Origin: Povalibacter uvarum
GTDB taxonomy: Bacteria > Pseudomonadota > Gammaproteobacteria > Steroidobacterales > Steroidobacteraceae
DNA: 64,000 nt
Direction: 5' to 3'
Assembly: GCF_014202975.1 (NCBI RefSeq)
Contig: NZ_JACHHZ010000002.1
Span: forward strand, 186,001 to 250,000
The translations under genes were made by a program, and so were the position numbers. This document shows, piece by piece, positions 41,882-50,511 of the stretch (its first letter is position 1; the number at the start of each line of letters is the position of its first letter). Below the pieces are notes generated by a model that saw only the letters and a list, made by a program, of their open reading frames with translations, searched no databases and was not told the DNA's origin.

Positions 41882-44353
41882 TTGAGAACGCACGGCCTCA
41901 GGATCAGATTACTCAGCATCGCCATCGCGGCGGGTCTGTGCATTACAGCCGTCCTGCTGTCGCTCGAGTATCTTGAGTATCGCAAGGCGGTCGCATCCAC
42001 TGGCGTCAACGGCGAACGCTCACTGCTCGCGGCCGAGCGGCTGCGACTCGACAAGGAAGCGCACGACATCCTCGCTGCGAATGCCGCGCAACTCGAAGAC
42101 GCCGTGCGACGCGGCAACGTCGCGAGAATCACGGAAATCGGCGACACGATCCTTGCCGTTCCGATCGTCACTTCGATCGCGGTGCTTCATGCCGATGGCG
42201 GCCGCCAGTACGCAAGCGAGAAGCACGACGCCTGGGTTGCAGGCCTCGCGCCCGAGGAGAAGCTCAGCGCAGAACGCGCCCTGAGTTCCGCCCCGAGTGC
42301 CCCGAGTGCTGCGCAAGGTTCTACACCGCAGGCAATCGCACGCATCGAAGTCGGACGCCAGGGCCTGCTCGAATCCGCGGCGGGTCTGCGCACACAGCTC
42401 GAAGATGTCGAGCGAACGGAATTTGGTCGCTGGGTGTGGATCATCGCGGCCGCGGGCCTCGTGATCACTGCCGTTCTCACGCTGGTTGCATGGCTGCTTG
42501 CCAGGAGACTCGAGCGGCCGATCATCGAACTCATCCGCTCGGCTGAGCGCATCGGCGAAGGCGACTACACGCGACCGCATGCGATCACGAGCAACGACGA
42601 GATGGCGGATCTCGAAATGGCGCTCGATCGCATGCGCCAGAACCTTCGCCAGACAACGATCACCAAGGACTATCTCAACAGCGTTCTCAACAGCATGAAC
42701 GATGCGGTGCTCGTCACCTCGCCCGCGGGCGTGGTCACGCGCGCCAACGACGCCGCCGTCCGACTCTTCGGTTACAAAGAAGAAGAGATGCGCGGCAAGC
42801 CGTTCATCACGCTGATCGCGGAGACGGAGCGCGAGAACTTCTCTCTCGAAAGCTCCGCCGTTGAAACACGCGAGACCGTGATCGCGACCCGCAGCGGCCA
42901 GACGATTCCGGTTTCCCTGTCAGGCGCTCCGATTGCCGCCGACGATCCGCAGTTCGCTGGCACGATCTTCGTCGTTCGCAACATCACCGAGCGCAAGCGC
43001 GCAGAACGCCGTATCCGCTATCTCGCCCGCTACGACGCGCTGACCAAAGTCCCGAATCGCATGCAGTTCCAGCACATGCTGCAGCAGGCGATTGCGCGTG
43101 CACGCAAGGCCGATCGCGGCATCGTTCTGCTGTATCTCGACATGGACCGCTTCAAGGAGATCAACGACACGTTCGGTCACGCGGCGGGCGACCGCACGCT
43201 CGAAGTGCTCACTGAACGTCTGACGCGCATCCTGCCGCGCGAAGCGGTCGTCGGCCGGCTCGCGGGTGATGAGTTCGGCCTCTTCATCGAAGGTTTCAGC
43301 GAAGCCGAACACGAGCGCACCCAGGCGGCGAACCTCGCCCGCATGGTCCTCGCCGAAGTCGGCAAGGCCTACTACGTCGATGAGCAGGAAGTCTTCCTCA
43401 CGGCGAGCGTCGGCATCGCTCTGTGTCCGAAGGACGCGGAGAACGTGATCGACCTGATCCGCAACGCCGATGCCGCGATGTATCACTCGAAGCAGAACGG
43501 CGGCAACAGCTTCGCGTTCTACTCGCCGGAGATGAATGCGGCGGCGGTCGAACGCCTGATGCTGCGAAGCAAGCTGCGCCGCGCCCTCGAACGCGATGAG
43601 CTGGTGATGTTCTATCAGCCGAAGGTCGATCTGCAGGATGGTCGCATCATCGGCGCCGAAGCCCTGCTGCGCTGGCGCCTGCCGGGCCACGGCGACATTC
43701 CGCCTTCCCAGTTCATTCCGCTCGCGGAGGAAACGAACCTCATCCTGGGCATCGGCGAGTGGGTACTCAATCGCGTGTGCGCGGACTATCGCCGGTGGAC
43801 GGAGCGCGTACCGAATCCGGGCCGGGTTTCGATCAACCTGTCGCTGAAGCAGCTGCGCCAGGCAAGCTTCATCACTCGCTGCCGCGCCGTCTTCCGTCGC
43901 CACGAAGTGTCGCCGACCTGCTTCGAGCTCGAGATCACGGAAACGACGTTGATGGCCGATCCGAAGCGCACCATAAAGCTCCTCAACGAGCTCTATGCGA
44001 TGGGACTGCATCTGTCGATCGATGACTTCGGCACCGGCTATTCCTCGCTCAGCGCGCTCCAGCAGTTCCCGATCAACACGCTCAAGATTGACCAGTCCTT
44101 CGTTCGCGATGCCGCCGTCAACCCCGACGACGCAACCATCGTTCGCACGATCATCGACATGGGCAAGGCCCTGGAAGTCGAAGTCGTTGCGGAAGGTGTC
44201 GAGAACGAAGAGCAGTTCAACCTCCTCCGGGCGCGCGGCTGCCACTACGCGCAAGGTCGTCTGTTCGGCGATGCGATGAGTTCCGACGAGTTCCTCGGGC
44301 TCCTGCAGGCACAGGCCAGCGGACGTTCGAAAGTCAGCAAGCTGTTCGCATAA
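41882..44353 (+). CDS. Membrane PAS-GGDEF-EAL c-di-GMP enzyme
   Basis: Protein of 823 residues. Helix 1 (LLSIAIAAGLCITAVLLSL), a periplasmic sensor (about 30-180), helix 2 (WIIAAAGLVITAVLTLVAWLL), HAMP, PAS (about 265-375), GGDEF and EAL. The GGDEF motif reads AGDEF (461-465) with no RxxD inhibitory site before it. The EAL domain is complete: EALLRW at 593, ETTLM, DDFGTGYSSL, KIDQSF and AEGVEN. Net phosphodiesterase activity is likely. An in-frame stop at 41870 leaves the TTG at 41882 as the first possible start. Confidence 0.93.
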   Translation: MRTHGLRIRLLSIAIAAGLCITAVLLSLEYLEYRKAVASTGVNGERSLLAAERLRLDKEAHDILAANAAQLEDAVRRGNVARITEIGDTILAVPIVTSIAVLHADGGRQYASEKHDAWVAGLAPEEKLSAERALSSAPSAPSAAQGSTPQAIARIEVGRQGLLESAAGLRTQLEDVERTEFGRWVWIIAAAGLVITAVLTLVAWLLARRLERPIIELIRSAERIGEGDYTRPHAITSNDEMADLEMALDRMRQNLRQTTITKDYLNSVLNSMNDAVLVTSPAGVVTRANDAAVRLFGYKEEEMRGKPFITLIAETERENFSLESSAVETRETVIATRSGQTIPVSLSGAPIAADDPQFAGTIFVVRNITERKRAERRIRYLARYDALTKVPNRMQFQHMLQQAIARARKADRGIVLLYLDMDRFKEINDTFGHAAGDRTLEVLTERLTRILPREAVVGRLAGDEFGLFIEGFSEAEHERTQAANLARMVLAEVGKAYYVDEQEVFLTASVGIALCPKDAENVIDLIRNADAAMYHSKQNGGNSFAFYSPEMNAAAVERLMLRSKLRRALERDELVMFYQPKVDLQDGRIIGAEALLRWRLPGHGDIPPSQFIPLAEETNLILGIGEWVLNRVCADYRRWTERVPNPGRVSINLSLKQLRQASFITRCRAVFRRHEVSPTCFELEITETTLMADPKRTIKLLNELYAMGLHLSIDDFGTGYSSLSALQQFPINTLKIDQSFVRDAAVNPDDATIVRTIIDMGKALEVEVVAEGVENEEQFNLLRARGCHYAQGRLFGDAMSSDEFLGLLQAQASGRSKVSKLFA

Positions 44354-44489
44354 GCAGCCTTCTGGCCCCCGGCCAGATTCGACGTCCCACTTCGGCGAAT
44401 TCAGGCCTCAGGCGGTAGCCACCCGCCCAGCGGCCGGCTTATCCTCCGTCCCCTTTTTCTGGCCCGGTGTCAGTCGCCAGCCTCGCGTC

Positions 44490-46406
44490 ATGCTTACTTT
44501 CAGTTCCCTTTCACTCCGCCGCGGTACCCGCCTCCTGATCAAGGACGCCTCGTTCACGATCTACCGTGGCGAGAAAGTGGGCATCGTCGGCAAGAATGGG
44601 ACAGGCAAGTCGAGCCTGCTTGCCCTGATGCTGGGTGAGCTTCAGCCCGATGCGGGGAGCTTCGACCGTCCGTCCCAGCTCATCCTTGCCCACGTCGCCC
44701 AGGAACTCGACGCGACCGATCAGACCGCGATCGATTTCGTGATGGACGGCGATGCAGAACTGCGGACGACCGAGGAAGCAATCGCGCGAGCCGAGCAAAC
44801 CAACGACGGCAACAAGCTCGGCGAACTGCATGCGCGATACGCGGCGATCGGCGGATACGACGCGCGCAGTCGTGCCGGCAAGCTTCTGCACGGCCTGGGC
44901 TTTGGACCCGAGGACGAGAACCGGGCGATCCGGGAGTTCTCCGGCGGCTGGCGTGTTCGCCTGAACGTTGCGCAGGCGCTGATGTGCCGTTCGGATCTGC
45001 TGCTGCTCGACGAACCCACCAACCACCTCGATCTCGATGCGGTCATCTGGCTCGAGGAATGGTTGCGCACTTATCCGGGCACGCTGCTCATGATCGCGCA
45101 CGATCGCGAGTTCCTCGATCGAAGCGTGAACCGCATCGTGCACCTCGAGCAGGGCGCGGCGCGCATCTACACGGGCAACTATTCGAAGTTCGAAGAACAG
45201 CGCGCGGAGCAGCTCGCGCAACAGCAATCGATGTACGAGCGGCAGCAGCGCGAGATCAAGCACATGATGAGCTTCGTCGAACGCTTCAAAGCGAAGGCGA
45301 GCAAGGCCCGTCAGGCGCAGAGCCGCATCAAGGCGCTCGAGCGAATGGAGCGGATTGCACCCGCGCATGTCGATTCGGAGTTCGAGTTCTCGTTCCTGCC
45401 GCCCGACAAGCTGCCGCAACCGCTGCTGACGCTCGACGATCAGTCGGCAGGTTACGCCGATCGGATTGTTCTGAGCTCGATCGGCATGACGATAGCGCCC
45501 GGCAGCCGAATCGCGCTGCTGGGCCGCAACGGCGCTGGCAAATCCACGATGATGAAGCTGCTTGCCGGGGAACTGGCCTCCACGTCGGGCAAGCGAACTG
45601 AGGCACGCGACTTGCGCATCGGCTATTTCGCACAGCATCAGCTCGAGCAACTGTCGGTCGACGAATCGCCGCTTGCACATCTCAAGCGCCTTGGCGGCTC
45701 TGCCGCGGCTCGCGCCACCGAGCAGGAGTTGCGCAGCTTCCTCGGCAAGTTCGGATTCAGCGGCGATCGTGTATTCGAGCCCGTTGGTCCGTTCTCAGGC
45801 GGTGAGAAGGCCCGGCTGGTGCTCGCCTTGGTGAGCTACATCCGCCCCAATCTGTTGCTGCTGGATGAGCCGACGAACCATCTCGATCTCGAAATGCGCC
45901 AGGCGCTCGCGATCGCTCTGCAGGATTTCGACGCGGCTGTCGTGCTCGTCTCGCACGACCGGCATCTGCTGCGTGCAGTTGCCGACGAGCTCATCCTCGT
46001 CGACCAGGGAAAGGCTCGTGTCTTCGACGGCGACCTGGATGACTACGCGCGCTGGTTCACGACCCGCGAGCAACAGGAAGAGCAGGAGATCGAAGCAAAG
46101 AGCGGAGCGAACAGCGCGGAGCAGAAGAAACAGCGCAAACGCGAAGAAGCGGAGCAACGCAACCGACTCAGCGGTTTCAGGAGCCAGATCGCGAGGCTCG
46201 AGAAGGAGATGGCGAAACACCAGGGCGAGCTTGCGGAGCTCGAGTCTGCGCTCGCCTCACCCGAGATCTACCAGGAACAGAACAAGTCGCGCCTGCTGCA
46301 GCTGCTCGATTCACAGCGAACGCTGAAGCAGAAGCTGGAGACCGCCGAAACGGCTTGGCTCGAGGAGTCGGAGAAGCTCGAGAAGGCGGCGGCGGAGTTT
46401 TCCTAG
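44490..46406 (+). CDS. ABC-F family ATPase (YheS-like)
   Basis: Soluble duplicated ABC ATPase of 638 residues without membrane domains; ABC-F proteins act on the ribosome. The two Walker A motifs are GKNGTGKSS and GRNGAGKST. Signatures are FSGGWRVR and FSGGEKAR, each followed by LDEPTNHLDL. The linker between them (P-site tRNA interaction motif region) is basic and helical (QREIKHMMSFVERFKAKASK). A C-terminal coiled coil (QIARLEKEMAKHQGELAELE) fits YheS/Uup-type proteins. Confidence 0.92.
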   Translation: MLTFSSLSLRRGTRLLIKDASFTIYRGEKVGIVGKNGTGKSSLLALMLGELQPDAGSFDRPSQLILAHVAQELDATDQTAIDFVMDGDAELRTTEEAIARAEQTNDGNKLGELHARYAAIGGYDARSRAGKLLHGLGFGPEDENRAIREFSGGWRVRLNVAQALMCRSDLLLLDEPTNHLDLDAVIWLEEWLRTYPGTLLMIAHDREFLDRSVNRIVHLEQGAARIYTGNYSKFEEQRAEQLAQQQSMYERQQREIKHMMSFVERFKAKASKARQAQSRIKALERMERIAPAHVDSEFEFSFLPPDKLPQPLLTLDDQSAGYADRIVLSSIGMTIAPGSRIALLGRNGAGKSTMMKLLAGELASTSGKRTEARDLRIGYFAQHQLEQLSVDESPLAHLKRLGGSAAARATEQELRSFLGKFGFSGDRVFEPVGPFSGGEKARLVLALVSYIRPNLLLLDEPTNHLDLEMRQALAIALQDFDAAVVLVSHDRHLLRAVADELILVDQGKARVFDGDLDDYARWFTTREQQEEQEIEAKSGANSAEQKKQRKREEAEQRNRLSGFRSQIARLEKEMAKHQGELAELESALASPEIYQEQNKSRLLQLLDSQRTLKQKLETAETAWLEESEKLEKAAAEFS

Positions 46407-46476
46407 TCGTCACTCCCGCGCAGGCGGGAGTCCATCTGAAGTCCGGATGGATTCCCGCTTGCGCGGGAATGACGAC
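46406..46476. repeat. Paired REP-like palindromes, copy 2
   Basis: GTCGTCACTCCCGCGCAGGC ... then GATTCCCGCTTGCGCGGGAA ending GACGAC. It has the same two-hairpin inverted layout as copies at 33666 and 50424 and begins at the ABC-F stop codon, between convergent genes. Confidence 0.85.
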
Positions 46477-46518
46477 GAAGCTCACGCGCACGCGGAAGTG
46501 ACGGCAGAAGGCCCCAGC

Positions 46519-46914
46519 TCAACGGCCGTCTTGTTCGACTGCCGGCGTCGCCTCGAACCACAGCTCGATCTGATAGCCATCCGGATCGCTGACGTACGCA
46601 AACGGACACCCCGGCGCGAATTCGCCGCGACGTATCAGTTTCCCGCCAGCTCGCACGACCTCGTTCACAGCCGCATCAATATCGTCCGGGCGCACCAGCC
46701 TGAATCCGAAGTGATCGATGCCGGCACGTTCCCCCGCGCGCAGCGGATCGAGCTCGAAAGCGATGACATCGTGCGCGCCCGGGCCGAGCACCTGCACTGA
46801 ATCTGCATCGCGGTAGTACTCGCGAACGCCGAAAGCCTGCGAATAGAAGGCCAGCGAGCGGTCCAGATCGCCGACGGCCAGGCTCAGGTGCGTCAGGCCC
46901 AATGTCTTGATCAC
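46519..46914 (-). CDS. Glyoxalase/VOC-superfamily protein
   Basis: Vicinal-oxygen-chelate protein of 131 residues: THLSLAVGDLDRSLAFYSQAF, HFGFRLVRPDDIDAA, DPDGYQIELWFEAT. The His and Glu metal ligands (THLSL; IDHFGF; IELW) are present, so a metal-dependent lyase or dioxygenase is likely, with substrate unknown. The start is GTG at 46914, since GGAGG lies 5-9 nt before it, and the longer frame upstream is antisense to the transporter leader. Confidence 0.85.
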   Translation of the reverse strand: MIKTLGLTHLSLAVGDLDRSLAFYSQAFGVREYYRDADSVQVLGPGAHDVIAFELDPLRAGERAGIDHFGFRLVRPDDIDAAVNEVVRAGGKLIRRGEFAPGCPFAYVSDPDGYQIELWFEATPAVEQDGR

Positions 46915-47023
46915 GACCCCCTCCTGCATCATGTGTTTGTGGAGATCCGTCAGCGTTGCCCCTGCAACGAGGACTTTGTGCTCTACTCGGCTCGAGTTTA
47001 CGCGCCGCGCCTCGGGGGAGGTA

Positions 47024-47037
47024 CGCACGATCGTGCG
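47024..47037. promoter_or_regulatory. Perfect 14-bp palindrome before the MHS transporter
   Basis: CGCACGATCGTGCG is self-complementary at all 14 positions and ends 39 bp before the transporter ATG, in the gap shared with the divergent glyoxalase gene. It is a candidate operator. Confidence 0.4.
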
Positions 47038-47076
47038 GCGGCCATCCGCCAAGAAGACAGACGACGAACTGTTCCG

Positions 47077-48717
47077 ATGACCCAACAGAAAACCGGCATC
47101 GATCGCGCGCATCGCAAGGTCATTCTCGCCTCCTCGCTCGGCACGATGTTCGAGTGGTACGACTTCTACCTCTACGGCTCGCTCGCCGTCATCATCAGCA
47201 AGCAGTTCTTCACGGGCGTCAACGAGACCACGGCGTTCATTTTCGCGCTGCTCGCATTCGCTGCGGGCTTTGCCGTCCGCCCCTTCGGCGCGATCGTCTT
47301 CGGTCGACTCGGCGATCTCGCGGGACGCAAGCACACATTCCTCATCACCATCGTGATCATGGGCGTGGCGACGGCGCTCGTCGGCGTTCTGCCAACGTAC
47401 TCTCAGATCGGCGTAGCGGCGCCGGTCATCCTCATCACGCTGCGCCTCGCTCAGGGCCTCGCGGTCGGCGGCGAGTACGGTGGAGCGGCGACATACATCG
47501 CGGAGCATGCGCCACCGGATCAACGCGGCTACTACACGAGCTGGATTCAGATTACGGCGGCGGCGGGAATGGTGCTGTCGTTGCTCGTCATTCTCGGCTG
47601 CCGCTGGATCATCGGCGATGAGTTCGAGACCTGGGGCTGGCGCGTGCCCTTCCTGCTTTCGATCATCCTGCTGTGCATCTCCGTATACATCCGGATGCAG
47701 CTGGAAGAATCGCCGGTGTTCCAGGAGATGCGTGCGGAAGGAAAGCTGTCGCGCTCGCCGCTCAGGGAGTCCGTTGCGCGCTGGAGCAACCTGAAGCTCG
47801 TGATCCTGTCGCTGTTCGGCGCGATGGCAGGACAGGCGGTCATCGGCTACGTGTCGCTCGTTTACATGAATTTGTTCCTCACCCAGACATTGAAAGTCGA
47901 TGCATCGACTTCGAATCTGCTGGTCGCCGCGGGGCTAGGCGTCGCGGCACCGTTCTACATTCTCAGCGGCAAGATCTCCGACCGCATCGGCCGCAAGCCG
48001 CTCGTCGTGATCGGATGCGTGCTGGCGGCGCTGACGCTTTTCCCCATCTTCAAGGGACTCACGCACTATGCGAACCCGGCGATCGCCCAGGCACAGAACG
48101 ACCATCCGGTAGTCGTCGTCGCCGATCCGGCTCGCTGCAGCTTCCAGTTCGATCCCGTCGGCGGTGCGAAATTCACGAGCGACTGCGACATCGCCAAGAG
48201 TGCGTTGGCCAGCATGCGCGTGCCCTACTCGAACCAGCCGATCGCGCAGGGAGAAGCGACGCACGTAAAGGTGGGCACAGCGATCATCGAATCGTTCGAC
48301 GGCACGACGCTCGCGCCTGATGAGTTCAAGGCGCAGAGCATCCGATTCCGACACCAACTGACCGCAGCACTCGACGAAGCAGGCTATCCGTCGCATGCGG
48401 ATCCCGCGCACATCAACTACGTGATGGTGTTCCTCCTGCTGTTCGTGATTTCGATCTACGGCGTCATGACCTACGGACCGATCGCCGCCTGGCTCGTCGA
48501 ACTGTTCCCCGCGCAGATTCGCTACACATCGATGTCGCTGCCTTATCACATCGGCAACGGCTGGTTCGGCGGCTTCCTGCCCAGCATCGCGTTCGCGGTC
48601 ATCGCCTACACCGGAGATATCTATTCGGGACTCTGGTATCCGGTGGTGATGTGCGTGGTGACGGCGGTGGTGGGGACGTTCTTGTTGAGGGATACGAAGG
48701 GGAGAGAGGCGAACTAG
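47077..48717 (+). CDS. MHS-family (metabolite:H+ symporter) MFS transporter
   Basis: Major facilitator protein of 546 residues. The family start SSLGTMFEWYDFYLYG, the GRLGDLAGRKHTFLIT loop and ARL-type QGLAVGGEYGGAATYIAEHA identify the MHS branch, which includes ShiA, ProP and KgtP. It is about 110 residues longer than those, because a soluble insert (about 335-445: ARCSFQFDPVGGAKFTSDCD...) sits between helices in the C-terminal half. The insert has two cysteines. The substrate is unknown. The ATG at 47077 is chosen on family alignment. The gene ends at a repeat-flanked terminator. Confidence 0.9.
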   Translation: MTQQKTGIDRAHRKVILASSLGTMFEWYDFYLYGSLAVIISKQFFTGVNETTAFIFALLAFAAGFAVRPFGAIVFGRLGDLAGRKHTFLITIVIMGVATALVGVLPTYSQIGVAAPVILITLRLAQGLAVGGEYGGAATYIAEHAPPDQRGYYTSWIQITAAAGMVLSLLVILGCRWIIGDEFETWGWRVPFLLSIILLCISVYIRMQLEESPVFQEMRAEGKLSRSPLRESVARWSNLKLVILSLFGAMAGQAVIGYVSLVYMNLFLTQTLKVDASTSNLLVAAGLGVAAPFYILSGKISDRIGRKPLVVIGCVLAALTLFPIFKGLTHYANPAIAQAQNDHPVVVVADPARCSFQFDPVGGAKFTSDCDIAKSALASMRVPYSNQPIAQGEATHVKVGTAIIESFDGTTLAPDEFKAQSIRFRHQLTAALDEAGYPSHADPAHINYVMVFLLLFVISIYGVMTYGPIAAWLVELFPAQIRYTSMSLPYHIGNGWFGGFLPSIAFAVIAYTGDIYSGLWYPVVMCVVTAVVGTFLLRDTKGREAN

Positions 48718-48721
48718 CGGT

Positions 48722-48749
48722 GAGCGATGAGCGATGAGCGATGAGCGAT
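48722..48749. repeat. Four tandem GAGCGAT units
   Basis: Four perfect copies of GAGCGAT, beginning 5 bp after the transporter stop. They form the left flank of the hairpin at 48767-48797. Confidence 0.85.
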
Positions 48750-48766
48750 GAGCCAGAGTCAGAAAC

Positions 48767-48797
48767 AAAAAGGCCTGCAAATGCAGGCCTCTTCGTT
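48767..48797. terminator. Bidirectional terminator between transporter and tetR
   Basis: AGGCCTGCA, loop AA, TGCAGGCCT: a perfect 9-bp stem with A-rich and T-rich flanks, between convergent genes. It is flanked by the 7-bp repeat arrays. Confidence 0.85.
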
Positions 48798-48805
48798 TGG
48801 CTCAC

Positions 48806-48840
48806 AGCTCGTAGCTCGTAGCTCGTAGCTCGTAGCTCGT
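48806..48840. repeat. Five tandem AGCTCGT units
   Basis: Five perfect copies of AGCTCGT followed by AGCTCAC. This is the right flank of the hairpin at 48767-48797. The unit differs from the left-flank unit but shares its 7-bp length and the GAGC/GCTC core. Confidence 0.9.
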
Positions 48841-48862
48841 AGCTCACCGCTCGCAACCTCTT

Positions 48863-49465
48863 CTATCTCTTCTGCGCCTCTATCAACGCATCTCCCGCCG
48901 ACAGCAGATACTTCTGCGGCCCGTCCGGCCCGAGGCATTGCGCCGCGGAGAACGCGCCATCGATCAGCAGCACCAGCTGATCGGTGAGCTCTTCGCGATC
49001 GCGAATATCTTCCATGCGATCCACGAGTCCGCGCACTCGACGGCGCAGCTCGACGGTCACGCCCGTCGCAATCTTGCGGGCCGGATGCTCGGGGTCCGGA
49101 AACTCCGCGGTGACGTTCATGAACGGGCAGCCACGATATTTGGGGCTGCTCACGAAACGCGCGATGCCAGCAAGTTCGGCGCGCAATTGCTCCCGCGGTG
49201 CCGGATCGCTGCGCTCGATCGTGCGGTCCCAGCCATGCCAGCGATCCTGCGCTTCCTGTTCCAGGACTGCGGCGATGAGCGCGTCCTTCGAGGGGAACCA
49301 GCGATAGAGGCTGGTCTTCGCGACGCCCGACTGCGCGACGACCGTATCGACGCCCACCGCTCGCGCGCCTTCTCGATAAAACAGCTCACGGGCGGTGTTC
49401 AGAAGCCGGTCCCGGACGCTTTCCGGAGTCCCCTCTTCACCTGGTTTGGCAGCCGCTCTTGGCAT
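48863..49465 (-). CDS. TetR-family transcriptional regulator
   Basis: Regulator of 200 residues. The N-terminal helix-turn-helix is typical (RLLNTARELFYREGARAVGV ... GVAKTSLYRWFPSKDALIAA). The ligand-binding region includes SPKYRGCPFMNVTAEFPDPE, with one Cys that could act in sensing. It is divergent from the TonB-domain gene, and the region between carries paired palindromes over a strong promoter, so it probably represses that promoter and itself. Confidence 0.92.
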   Translation of the reverse strand: MPRAAAKPGEEGTPESVRDRLLNTARELFYREGARAVGVDTVVAQSGVAKTSLYRWFPSKDALIAAVLEQEAQDRWHGWDRTIERSDPAPREQLRAELAGIARFVSSPKYRGCPFMNVTAEFPDPEHPARKIATGVTVELRRRVRGLVDRMEDIRDREELTDQLVLLIDGAFSAAQCLGPDGPQKYLLSAGDALIEAQKR

Positions 49466-49493
49466 TGTTCACCTCGCATTTCCTACAGAGTGC

Positions 49494-49542
49494 TTGACAC
49501 GCTACAGACCTGTACGTACTCTGACAACAGACAGGTCTGTAG
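49494..49542 (+). promoter_or_regulatory. Promoter with two TetR-type operators
   Basis: TTGACA (49494-49499), 17 bp, TACTCT (49517-49522) on the plus strand. The palindrome TACAGACCTGTA (49503-49514) fills the spacer. A near-identical inverted copy (ACAGGTCTGTA, 49531-49541) covers the start region. The pair makes a 12-bp perfect inverted repeat (49502-49513 / 49531-49542). Binding would block RNA polymerase directly. Confidence 0.7.
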
Positions 49543-49615
49543 CGTTCCTCAATTTAGCTTCTGAACCCGGCCAATTCAAGGCTAAGTCATTGTCGCAGCG
49601 CAACAGTCCGTCGAA

Positions 49616-49668
49616 CCGTCGCGGGGCTCACGTGCAGTCTAGACCCCCGTACTGGGTCCCCGCGACGG
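49616..49668 (+). promoter_or_regulatory. Long leader hairpin before the TonB-domain gene
   Basis: CCGTCGCGGGG (49616-49626) pairs perfectly over 11 bp with CCCCGCGACGG (49658-49668), with an inner ACCC/GGGT stem. It lies 29 nt before the ATG, in a leader of about 165 nt. It is followed by CCTTTTGATT, so it could be an attenuator or a weak terminator. Confidence 0.5.
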
Positions 49669-49697
49669 ATCCTTTTGATTCACCCGAGGGACTGACC

Positions 49698-50066
49698 ATG
49701 ACTTCCGCAAGCACTTGGGCCCGCGTGGGCACGCTGGCCACCATTTCCGCCTCCCTGCTGCTCCCCGCCTTCGCCAACGCCGAAGCCGTCTGCAAGCCTC
49801 ACGTCGTCGAAAGCCAGACGAAGTTTCCGGTCCGCGCCCAGCTTCGCGGTCAGGAAGGCGTCGTCTACATCAACGTAAGAGTCGATGAGAACGGCCGGGC
49901 CGCCAGCACTGAACTCCATCAATCGAGCGGCTACCGCCTGCTGGATCGCGCTGCGAAACAGAGCGTCCAGGAAAACTGGGTCTTCGACGTCTCCGATTGC
50001 GTACGCAAGGACCTGCCCGCCAATCACCTGGTCGCGGTGGACTACCGTAACCAGGAATACCGATAA
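49698..50066 (+). CDS. Exported TonB C-terminal-domain protein
   Basis: A 122-residue protein: signal peptide (ATISASLLLPAFANA) followed directly by a TonB-like C-terminal domain (PVRAQLRGQEGVVYINVRVD, GYRLLDRAAKQSVQENWVF). It has no transmembrane anchor or Pro-rich spacer, so it is not a full TonB. Two cysteines (C32 and C101 region) may form a disulfide. Solitary domains of this kind are frequent, with unknown role. Transcription probably comes from the TetR-controlled promoter 200 bp upstream. Confidence 0.82.
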   Translation: MTSASTWARVGTLATISASLLLPAFANAEAVCKPHVVESQTKFPVRAQLRGQEGVVYINVRVDENGRAASTELHQSSGYRLLDRAAKQSVQENWVFDVSDCVRKDLPANHLVAVDYRNQEYR

Positions 50067-50169
50067 GTTACCCCCGGGTGACGACGCGACGTTTGATCGC
50101 GCTCGTCACCCGCGCTTTCCAAAGGACTAGGATAGCGACGCCAATCTCTGGCACTCACGGAGAAGCGTC

Positions 50170-50415
50170 ATGAGCCTGCGTAGAACGATTGTCGCCGCGC
50201 TGCTGATCGCCACCAGTTCAGTGGCCATCGCAGGGCACTGCCCGATGGACATGAAACAGATCGACGATGCGCTCGCCGCCCACCCCGCGCTGAGCGCGGA
50301 GCAGCTCGCCGAAGTGAAGAAGTACCGCGCCGAAGGCGAGGCGCTTCACAAGGCCGGCAAGCATCAGGAATCGGTGGACACCCTGGCGAAAGCGAAGGCG
50401 ATTCTGAAAATCTGA
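50170..50415 (+). CDS. Small exported helical protein
   Basis: An 81-residue protein with a signal peptide (TIVAALLIATSSVAIAG) and a mature part of about 58 residues starting HCPMDMKQIDDAL, then two amphipathic helices (LSAEQLAEVKKYRAEGEALH and HQESVDTLAKAKAIL). The His/Cys/Met at the mature N-terminus could bind a metal. I do not recognise a family with a known function. GGAGAAG precedes the ATG by 5 nt. Confidence 0.7.
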   Translation: MSLRRTIVAALLIATSSVAIAGHCPMDMKQIDDALAAHPALSAEQLAEVKKYRAEGEALHKAGKHQESVDTLAKAKAILKI

Positions 50416-50423
50416 GACCGTGC

Positions 50424-50492
50424 CGTCATCCCCGCGAAAGCGGGCATCCATTCTCCGCGCGAAGATGGATCCCCGCTTGCGCGGGGATGACG
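50424..50492. repeat. Paired REP-like palindromes, copy 3
   Basis: CGTCATCCCCGCGAAAGCGG ... then GATCCCCGCTTGCGCGGGGA ending TGACG. The layout matches the copies at 33666 and 46406 and it again lies between convergent genes. Confidence 0.85.
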
Positions 50493-50511
50493 CGGAGCGG
50501 CGATCGTCGTC

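Noticed and set aside
48722-48840. Short tandem repeats considered as a CRISPR array
   Set aside because: Units are 7 bp without spacers; they are simple tandem arrays.
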